NCBI GenBank assembly: GCA_002328035.1 | Contig: DCVL01000009.1 | Coordinates: 1-46,532, forward strand | Length of the DNA stretch: 46,532 nucleotides | From: Geobacter sp. UBA2189 | Lineage (GTDB): Bacteria; Desulfobacterota; Desulfuromonadia; Geobacterales; Pseudopelobacteraceae | Direction: 5' to 3' | Part shown: positions 25,416 through 31,079 of the stretch, piece by piece | How the letters are laid out: each line of letters opens with the position of its first letter | How positions within the stretch are numbered: position 1 is the stretch's first letter | Notes under the pieces: generated by a model | Told to the model about the DNA's origin: nothing | The model's database searches: none | The model's input: the letters and a program-made list of their open reading frames with translations, nothing else | Made by a program: the position numbers and the translations under genes

Positions 25416-25829
25416 TCATATTGGGCTCACCAACTCAAAACCAGCCGTAAGAAAATGTGAATCAAAAGTAAAAGCCTGCCTGATACGGTGTGCTCGCATC
25501 AATACAAATGAACTGCAATCGGTAAAACTGAATTTTTGGTCGTCGTACTTTCTAAAGAGTTCTATAGTTTTGTTGAAAATGATCTCGTCAATGTAAAGAA
25601 TTTCAGTAACATTGCTTGTCATTACCTGAACTGCAAACTCGGTAGCAACTTTATGGCCTGCGTTATAACGAAACCAGGTAAGCGCTTCATCCAGGACATA
25701 ATCAGAGGTTATCAGGAGGGTGTTTTCACTGTTTAGTTTATCTGCAATTGCACCAGCTTGGGGATGATGAATATCATTCCGTTCTGCAAGGGCAATCCAT
25801 GCGCCGGTATCAACAAAAACTTTTTTCAC
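25416..25829 (-). CDS. PIN-domain toxin (VapC-like)
   Basis: A 137-residue PIN-domain RNase. VFVDTGAWIALAERND holds the first acidic residue (Asp7), ITSDYVLDEALTWF the second (Glu48), and FSFTDCSSFVLMRAHRIRQA the third, with FTFDSHF near the end. All key acids appear present. It overlaps the antitoxin stop by four bases, the usual antitoxin-toxin coupling. The pair lies between two copies of the 198-bp repeat. Confidence 0.86.
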   Translation of the reverse strand: MKKVFVDTGAWIALAERNDIHHPQAGAIADKLNSENTLLITSDYVLDEALTWFRYNAGHKVATEFAVQVMTSNVTEILYIDEIIFNKTIELFRKYDDQKFSFTDCSSFVLMRAHRIRQAFTFDSHFLTAGFELVSPI

Positions 25830-26083
25830 CTTTGCTTTCCATAGAGGTGAAGATCATGATTATCAGCCCCATCGCAAACGCCACTATCACTCATGCCGTT
25901 GATTCGAGTTATGGAATCACCTTCCCATGAAGGCTTGCGTTTAGCAGCAATGCTCTTCTGTAGGTCACGAACCACCTGAAAAAGGACGCTGGTCTCGAAT
26001 TTTTTCAGAGCAGTACGCGGAACCGTAATATGAAGGTCACCCTGCTGGTCATATCGCATCATGCTTGTCTGTTTAGCCCCCAT
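25826..26083 (-). CDS. VapB-like antitoxin
   Basis: An 85-residue protein, MGAKQTSMMRYDQQGDLHIT and on, overlapping the PIN toxin by four bases. The N-terminal half fits a small DNA-binding dimerisation unit; the tail is acidic and polar. I start at the ATG at 26083: the GTG at 26098 reads through an AAAGGGGGA ribosome-binding site that fits this ATG. Family assignment is by position. Confidence 0.68.
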   Translation of the reverse strand: MGAKQTSMMRYDQQGDLHITVPRTALKKFETSVLFQVVRDLQKSIAAKRKPSWEGDSITRINGMSDSGVCDGADNHDLHLYGKQR

Positions 26084-26094
26084 ATATCCCCCTT

Positions 26095-26208
26095 TCACAC
26101 TGTTATCAAATCGTCCTTTGCAAACTCACTCTGCGCTGTTGTGCCGATAGTATCCCAATACTGCATCGGCGACAAGCCATTGCCTGGACGTTTGACTTCA
26201 AGGTTTTG
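26095..26208 (-). pseudogene. C-terminal scrap of a NeuB-type sialic/legionaminic acid synthase
   Basis: Minus-strand reading NLEVKRPGNGLSPMQYWDTI continued to a stop at 26095 matches the SAF (antifreeze-like) C-terminal end of NeuB-family synthases, where KRPG-GISPM is a hallmark. Nothing upstream continues it; the junction is the direct-repeat DNA. It suggests that a nonulosonic acid gene was once present in this locus. Confidence 0.62.
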
Positions 26209-26228
26209 AAAACCGGGACACTCCCCCC

Positions 26229-26426
26229 AATTCTTTTGGTTGCGTCACCCTTCTTTATCTCTCGCCAGTTTACTTCGACTACGCTCAGCATATGCTACGC
26301 TGCGCTCACTTAAGACGCGGAGGACGCGAAGAAAATCTATCACATTTGAAACACAGAGCAACAGAGCAACTGAGAACACCATTATTTTCTCGCGACGGCA
26401 CTACGGCGCTATGAGTGCTGATACTG
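26229..26426. repeat. 198-bp direct repeat, copy 2
   Basis: Second copy of 24141-24338. Its right end lies about 30 bases from the break point of a VapC-like stub. The two copies bracket the HicAB, orphan antitoxin and VapBC genes. Confidence 0.92.
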
Positions 26427-26455
26427 GCAAGAAGGAAACAACTGTTTGTTCACCT

Positions 26456-26512
26456 TCAAGGTAGTATATAGATGATATTGGTATCTATCAGATACACTAT
26501 CTTTTTACCCAT
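26456..26512 (-). pseudogene. VapC N-terminal stub
   Basis: Eighteen codons, MGKKIVYLIDTNIIYILP then a stop. VYLIDTNIIY is the first strand and catalytic Asp of PIN domains, but the rest is missing. It overlaps the end of the antitoxin gene by 16 bases as intact vapBC pairs do. The break falls next to the 198-bp repeat. Confidence 0.8.
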
Positions 26513-26715
26513 TCTCTCCGTAATTTTTTCTGAAAAGCAACTCCATCAATTGCTGTTTTCTTCAGTATGCCGGCAGCCTGTATGAAAGCGTCATTTTGAT
26601 TGTTTTCAGGGATAACAGGCGTGATATCCAAGAGGATCTGTTTTTGTCTGCCAACAGGAATGCCCGGATTAGGAATGAACCATCCTGATTTTTTAACTAT
26701 CGCTTCTACGCGCAT
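26497..26715 (-). CDS. VapB-like antitoxin, orphaned
   Basis: A 72-residue protein, MRVEAIVKKSGWFIPNPGIP followed by a charged helical half with ILLDITPVIPENNQNDAFIQ. Its position directly before and overlapping a PIN-domain start identifies it as the antitoxin. The open reading frame is intact while the toxin is reduced to 18 codons. Confidence 0.7.
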   Translation of the reverse strand: MRVEAIVKKSGWFIPNPGIPVGRQKQILLDITPVIPENNQNDAFIQAAGILKKTAIDGVAFQKKLRREWVKR

Positions 26716-26727
26716 GTATCTGCTCCC

Positions 26728-27024
26728 TTACGGCGTTATTCTTCTTTTCCAATACTCTGGTTTCCTATTTAGATTTGCAACTGCAATTACTCGAAGTTCA
26801 GAACCCTTAACTTGAAATATGACGCCAAAGGGAAATCGATTCACCAGGCAACGTCTCGTATGTTTTTACAGCCTTGTCCAGGCCTTCGGATATGCAATGA
26901 TACGGGCAATGGCTGCATATACCTCTTCAGCAAATTCAAGACCAAGCCCGGAACTACATTCTTCATAATAGCGTACCGCCTTGTCGAGCTCCTGCTCGGC
27001 GCGCGGATGAAAACTGAATGTCAT
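26728..27024 (-). pseudogene. RelE/ParE toxin with internal stop codon
   Basis: A 99-codon frame from the ATG at 27024. MTFSFHPRAEQELDKAVRYY then LGLEFAEEVYAAIARI and YPKAWTRL reach a TAA at codon 53; the frame continues KHTRRCLVNRFPFGVIFQ and VIAVANLNRKPEYWKRR to the natural end. Family members usually have a serine (TCA) at the stop position, so one base change explains the loss. The ATG overlaps the antitoxin stop by four bases. Confidence 0.85.
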
Positions 27025-27254
27025 TGACCGTACTTCTGGCGAATAGTGTCAAATACCTGTTCACCAGGGATTAGTTTGATATCGCCACGATCTATTTCGG
27101 TGATGCGACGCTCAGCCTCTTCAGCCCATAGATGGTCAATATCTGCCTGAGTTGGCAGGTTCAGGCTTTTTAGCAGGCGTTCAATAAGGCTAATGCGTGC
27201 CTCTGCCGGGAGATAAAGTGCCTCGTTACAGATTTTATCCACGGTAGTTGCCAT
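27021..27254 (-). CDS. Addiction-module antitoxin (PF09720 type)
   Basis: A 77-residue antitoxin, MATTVDKICNEALYLPAEAR then ISLIERLLKSLN and WAEEAERRITEIDRGDIKLI, matching the putative addiction module component family. AAGGAG stands eight bases before the ATG. It is intact and translationally coupled to a ParE toxin killed by a stop codon. Confidence 0.88.
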   Translation of the reverse strand: MATTVDKICNEALYLPAEARISLIERLLKSLNLPTQADIDHLWAEEAERRITEIDRGDIKLIPGEQVFDTIRQKYGQ

Positions 27255-27346
27255 GTTTGAACTCCTTTCCGCTACTTCGACTAACCGCCGAGACTTGTAC
27301 TGAATCAAGTCGCAAGTAAAGACAGATGCACGCTGTGAATCAGCCA

Positions 27347-27440
27347 GGGATGTCTTGGGGTCAAGTCTTGAATTATCACTTTTAAACCCCGCCCCGCAAC
27401 TGATCAACACCAACACCAGCAATCTCCGCAGCCTCTTCAA
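27347..27440. repeat. 94-bp dispersed repeat, copy 2
   Basis: Second copy of 24384-24477, again encoding EEAAEIAGVGVDQLRGGV and a stop on the minus strand, but with a different upstream extension (GLAV). Confidence 0.7.
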
Positions 27441-27467
27441 CTGCCAAGCCAGCCCCCCCGGACAAAT

Positions 27468-27642
27468 TCACTTTGATAGCAATTCAGAATGGTTAGCCTG
27501 TAGCCATATGACCACTTCTGCCCGAAGCTCTCGTACAAACTCTATCAATTCGCGAGCTTCGCTATCGCTTGTTGCTCCAATCCGATCATAGCAGGTCAGC
27601 TATTTCTTGTCTCGTAGTCTTATGCTGCCGAAGCCATCCGTA
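27468..27642 (-). pseudogene. Broken helical-protein gene, family not recognised
   Basis: Minus-strand pieces YGWLRQHKTTRQEIADLL and, after a frame shift, YDRIGATSDSEARELIEFV and WLQANHSELLSK then stop read like one small helical protein. No start codon in frame and a broken frame mark it as decayed. I do not recognise the family. Confidence 0.4.
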
Positions 27643-27699
27643 TTTAGGAAAAAAAGGGGACGGATTTATTTTTACACTCATTCATATCAAAAAGTAGCC

Positions 27700-27921
27700 T
27701 CAACGCTTCCATAGATCTTCAAAAGACAATTCACAATCTCTCAATATTTGCGCAAAGAGACCTCTACCGATTGTTTCAGAACGATGAACCGGTACTACAG
27801 TGCAACGACCATCAGGATGTTGTAAGAAGTGGTGGCTTCCTTTAATGCGCAGCACTAAAAATCCATGTCTCTGAAGAGATTTGATAATTTGGTTGCCAGT
27901 TACTAAAGGGAGTTTGCTCAT
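27700..27921 (-). CDS. hicA: HicA-type toxin (second copy)
   Basis: A 73-residue HicA. LPLVTGNQIIKSLQRHGFLV then IKGSHHFLQHPDGRCTVVPV carries the catalytic His in the G-S-H-H motif. It overlaps hicB by four bases. It is a different sublineage from the copy at 24528, so the two pairs were acquired separately. Confidence 0.9.
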   Translation of the reverse strand: MSKLPLVTGNQIIKSLQRHGFLVLRIKGSHHFLQHPDGRCTVVPVHRSETIGRGLFAQILRDCELSFEDLWKR

Positions 27922-28127
27922 GCGTTAACCGCAACCCGTTGGACACCGACAAATTCATTCATGGTAGGCACTTCCACCTCAAGGCACAACTCAATAGCCT
28001 CCTGCACCCGCTTCATAAGCACGTCCAGAGATTTTGCCTGTGTATGGCATCCACGCAGTGCCGGAACAAAAGCAACGAAATAGCCGTCTTCATCCTTTTC
28101 AATAAGTACATTAAATTCACGTTTCAT
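27918..28127 (-). CDS. hicB: HicB-like antitoxin (second copy)
   Basis: A 69-residue HicB: FNVLIEKDEDGYFVAFVPAL then GCHTQAKSLDVLMKRVQEAI is the classical partial RNase H fold. AGGAG eight bases before the ATG belongs to the leader shared with the antitoxin at 25274. Intact and coupled to hicA. Confidence 0.9.
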   Translation of the reverse strand: MKREFNVLIEKDEDGYFVAFVPALRGCHTQAKSLDVLMKRVQEAIELCLEVEVPTMNEFVGVQRVAVNA

Positions 28128-28135
28128 GATTAGTA

Positions 28136-28188
28136 CTCCTATGAAAGAAATTTGTCTCTCGCCCGTTCGCTTCGCTCACTCAAGCCGC
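28136..28188. repeat. Shared 5' leader of two antitoxin operons, copy 2
   Basis: Matches 25281-25333 and carries the hicB ribosome-binding site. It continues into CCGCGGAGCACGCGGAGAAC, a short-repeat unit of the same type as in the 198-bp repeat. Confidence 0.8.
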
Positions 28189-28253
28189 GGAGCACGCGGA
28201 GAACTTCCTCAAACCGTCTCTTCTTCCTTCTCTACCCCAGGAAAGTAACAGAA

Positions 28254-28375
28254 TTAAACCCCGCCCCGCAACTGATCAACACCAACTTGCCTTCTACTAT
28301 TCCCTCGATTTTTCCTTCAAGCCATGAGGTTTTTACTGAGCTTTCCCCCACGCGCCGATCTTCTATGGAGTATCT
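28254..28375 (-). pseudogene. C-terminal fragment of an Rpn/PD-(D/E)XK transposase-family protein
   Basis: Minus-strand reading YSIEDRRVGESSVKTSWLEG then KIEGIVEGK resembles the tail of Rpn-family recombination-promoting nucleases. It joins directly to the third copy of the dispersed repeat (28254-28286), which supplies its stop codon. No catalytic domain remains. Confidence 0.5.
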
Positions 28376-28418
28376 TGGGGGGCAGGTCTTGAATTATCAT
28401 TTTTTGAGCCACTCTGCA
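28372..28418. repeat. 47-bp dispersed repeat, copy 1
   Basis: Near copy of 29424-29470 (core TCTTGAATTATCATTTTTTG). The core is also part of the 94-bp repeats, so one repeat family borders several blocks of the island. Confidence 0.75.
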
Positions 28419-28776
28419 CTAAATCTCTCCCCCGTAGCTTTTTAATCTCAGGCCGTCTTGGGGGGACAGACACCTGCGGAGCCAGTCCCAGGGCACAGCG
28501 TCCACGGAAAAAACCAGGGACACTATTTGGATTAGGGATGACTAGAAGTGGACAGCCCCCCCTTTTTTTAATGCATGACTATATAGCTCTGACCCTTTTA
28601 CCCGTCAACTACCCCGGTTAAATGACTATGTCTGTCACCTGAGTTTATCGTCTAACCCGTATCGAGCAGAGGCGCAGAGAACGGTGAGAACTGCAAAATA
28701 ACATTTTTACCGCCGAGAAAGATGGATGCACGCCGATTAAAGGCATAACCTGTCTTGGATGAAGAGCGAAGGCACT
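28419..28776. other. Intergenic DNA without a gene
   Basis: No credible gene on either strand. It holds degraded repeat pieces: a CGCCGAGAAAG unit near 28712 and an AGAGGCGCAGAGAACG unit near 28668. Confidence 0.6.
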
Positions 28777-29103
28777 TCACTCGTCTTCAAGCGCCCACCG
28801 CAGTTCATTAAGATGTTGTTGTACCGTGTCCCAAACCATGACTATGTCAACCCCCATATACTCATGTGCCAGGATGTTTCTCATGCCTGCAATCTGTGCC
28901 CAAGGAATCTGAGATTTCTTCGCTTTGAGATCGTCAATTCCGTAATCCTTAAGAGCCTGTCCGATAACTTCAAGATTCCGAATGACGGCATCCTGTGTCT
29001 TGCGATCCTCAATAAAGCTATCCAGCGTGTAGCCGGATGTGTACTCTTTGATCAAATCTATACATTCCAGAGCTGTAGCAATATAGGCGGATTTGTCTTT
29101 CAT
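28777..29103 (-). CDS. hepT: HepT-like RNase toxin (DUF86 HEPN)
   Basis: A 108-residue HEPN protein of the DUF86 family. AGMRNILAHEYMGVD contains the R-x4-H-x-Y catalytic motif. Such toxins cleave tRNA or mRNA and are silenced by polyAMPylation of the Tyr by the partner MntA. It overlaps mntA by four bases. All key residues are present. Confidence 0.92.
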   Translation of the reverse strand: MKDKSAYIATALECIDLIKEYTSGYTLDSFIEDRKTQDAVIRNLEVIGQALKDYGIDDLKAKKSQIPWAQIAGMRNILAHEYMGVDIVMVWDTVQQHLNELRWALEDE

Positions 29104-29393
29104 AGCTCAACGGCCTCTTGCTGAATTGTTTGTGCCAAGTGCCGGTTTAATGCCCGGGAACTGATTACATCAACTTTACGACCAAGTTTTTTTGACAGTG
29201 ATTCAATCAGTCCAATCTGGTCAAAGAGAGTAGAACCTGGAAGGAAATCCACCAGAAGATCAACGTCACTATCTAATCGTTCGTCTCTTCTGGCCACAGA
29301 GCCGAACAGCCGTATATTATCTGCATGATACTGACGTGCAATGACAAGAATTTCTGCTTTGTGTTGTCGTAATGTTTCAATCAGATGTGCCAT
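29100..29393 (-). CDS. mntA: MntA-like nucleotidyltransferase antitoxin
   Basis: A 97-residue minimal nucleotidyltransferase. IRLFGSVARRDERLDSDVDL gives the G-S and D-x-D motifs. It should AMPylate and neutralise HepT. The ATG at 29393 follows GGAG at seven bases; a TTG two codons upstream is unlikely. This is a second, unrelated HEPN/MNT pair in the window, besides that at 1227-1956. Confidence 0.92.
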   Translation of the reverse strand: MAHLIETLRQHKAEILVIARQYHADNIRLFGSVARRDERLDSDVDLLVDFLPGSTLFDQIGLIESLSKKLGRKVDVISSRALNRHLAQTIQQEAVEL

Positions 29394-29423
29394 CACCAAT
29401 CTCCAACCTTAGGTAATTCCTGC

Positions 29424-29470
29424 ATCTTGGGGGTCAAGTCTTGAATTATCATTTTTTGAACCACTCTGCA
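29424..29470. repeat. 47-bp dispersed repeat, copy 2
   Basis: Second copy of 28372-28418, ending five bases before the wzz stop codon. It marks the right edge of the toxin-antitoxin island. Confidence 0.75.
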
Positions 29471-29474
29471 TCAG

Positions 29475-30731
29475 TTAGCGGGTTGTAATTCGCTTCCAGA
29501 GACGCAAAATGGAATCAGGCATATCTGGCAGCAATGCCTTGATCTGCTCCCAGCGCTGTCTATCTTCAGGAGCCATCTGCTCGCTGAACTGTTGTAGGAA
29601 GGCCAGCAACACCATAAGGAATCCGGTGGCAAAGGCAGCCATAATTACTATCTGCGCCCGCTTGGGTTTACTCTTGCGTTCCGGCGCCTTAGCCTTTTCC
29701 AATAGCTGAAACGGGGCGGTATCTTTGGATTCTGTTACCTGAGCCAGCTCATACTGCTTGGTGAGCATCTCCAATACTGCTTCCTGAATCTTGAACTCAC
29801 GCATGAGACCCATATATTCCTGCCCCAGTTGTGGTACAGTACCAAGATTGGGAATGGAACTGCTACCGCTACCATTACCTTCAAGTGATGCGATCTGGCC
29901 ACGCAGCTGTGCAACTGCAGCCTTGGCACTCTTGACCTCCTGGCTGTTATCTGTAAATTTATGTTTCAGAGTGCCAAGTTCCACCTCTTTGATGGCCAGT
30001 TGGCCACGCAGCTGGGCAACCCCTTCGATGGTGGCCTTGGCCTGATCCGGCACGGAGATGGTCTTGTTTTTGGACTGAAACTCCTTTAGTGCCTCTTCTG
30101 CTCTGCTCAAGTCTGCCCTGGTCTCGGCAATCTGCTTTTCATAAAACTTTCGATTACTGCCGGCTCCCGCCATGCTGAGCTGTGCAGCAAGCTTGCCGAG
30201 TTGATCAATATATGCATTGGCTATTGAAGCAGCAAATTTAGGATCTTTATCACTGAAACTGACGGTAATCACTCCATCCTTTTTGCCCAGAGTGATGGAT
30301 GAAGAGGAATCCAATGTTTTATAAACGTCTGCTCTCAGTTTTGCTTCGTACTTTTCCAGAAGCTTAAAATTGTCAATGATAGGGTCTTTGATGGTTTCGC
30401 TTTTGAGCATGGTGACGTACAGATCACCGGTTGTCTTACCCCCTAGGGAACCGGCCATGCCTGCAAGCCCCCCCAGTTGAGACATGAGTGCTGCCCCCAT
30501 ACCGCCAGAGTTGTCGTCACTGGGGATGATCATGGTCTTGGCAGTGTAGATGTTAGGCATAAAGAGGGTGATGACGGCAGTGATGACAGCCACTACAAAT
30601 GGCACACCGATGATCATCTTCCAGCGCTTGGCAAGCACCAGAAGCAGATCAAGCAGGTTTATTTCATCAGCATTGTCAGTTGGGCAAGTATCTTCAGGGG
30701 AATTATGTGACACCTGTTCAGGTTGCTTCAC
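29475..30731 (-). CDS. wzz: Polysaccharide chain-length regulator (Wzz/PCP family)
   Basis: A 418-residue inner-membrane polysaccharide co-polymerase. INLLDLLLVLAKRWKMIIGV enters the first transmembrane helix (about residues 38-58), a long periplasmic coiled-coil domain with SRAEEALKEFQSKNK follows, and the proline-rich KAKAPERKSKPKRAQ precedes the second helix (about 360-384). Wzz oligomers set chain length with Wzy. It starts at a GTG with GGAG six bases upstream. It is the first gene of the polysaccharide operon seen here, separated from the rest by 6 kb of toxin-antitoxin genes. There is no fused tyrosine kinase. Confidence 0.9.
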   Translation of the reverse strand: MKQPEQVSHNSPEDTCPTDNADEINLLDLLLVLAKRWKMIIGVPFVVAVITAVITLFMPNIYTAKTMIIPSDDNSGGMGAALMSQLGGLAGMAGSLGGKTTGDLYVTMLKSETIKDPIIDNFKLLEKYEAKLRADVYKTLDSSSSITLGKKDGVITVSFSDKDPKFAASIANAYIDQLGKLAAQLSMAGAGSNRKFYEKQIAETRADLSRAEEALKEFQSKNKTISVPDQAKATIEGVAQLRGQLAIKEVELGTLKHKFTDNSQEVKSAKAAVAQLRGQIASLEGNGSGSSSIPNLGTVPQLGQEYMGLMREFKIQEAVLEMLTKQYELAQVTESKDTAPFQLLEKAKAPERKSKPKRAQIVIMAAFATGFLMVLLAFLQQFSEQMAPEDRQRWEQIKALLPDMPDSILRLWKRITTR

Positions 30732-31079
30732 GCAGGACTCCAGATAGGGATTTGTATTAAGGTTAAATATCTAGCAGTCTTAAGCGGTTTTTTCAATCCG
30801 TATCTTATGGTTTGTATCTCAAATGCAAAACATCTGGTGACATTTTTTTATAAGAAGGAGCCTAAATTACAAATAGGATGTCAAGCTAACTGACTGACTA
30901 TGTTGGTATGAAGGTTTGGAATTTTGGACTTGACAGGCTAAAAAAATAGACATTTAGTGCTGATATCAAAAGGGATATTATGATGAAATTACGTACCGAT
31001 AATTTCTGATCTTTCCAATTCCGTTTTTTTATAATCTACCCAATCTGCCTGCTTTATAATTTAGTGAGGTTCGAATTAA
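30732..31079. other. Divergent intergenic region between wzz and the histidine kinase
   Basis: AT-rich 348 bases. A TTGACA occurs on the minus strand at 30884-30879 but without a convincing -10 at normal spacing. On the plus strand TATAAT at 31055-31060 lies 19 bases before the kinase ATG. The promoter of the polysaccharide operon is probably here, but I cannot place it. Confidence 0.4.

Noticed and set aside
25281..28188. Possible CRISPR array from recurring repeats in the island
   Set aside because: Repeats are few, irregularly spaced, of several families, and contain genes between them; no cas genes.
30779..30884. Sigma-54 or sigma-70 promoter for wzz
   Set aside because: TTGACA lacks a -10 at proper spacing, and the -24/-12 type match has wrong spacing.
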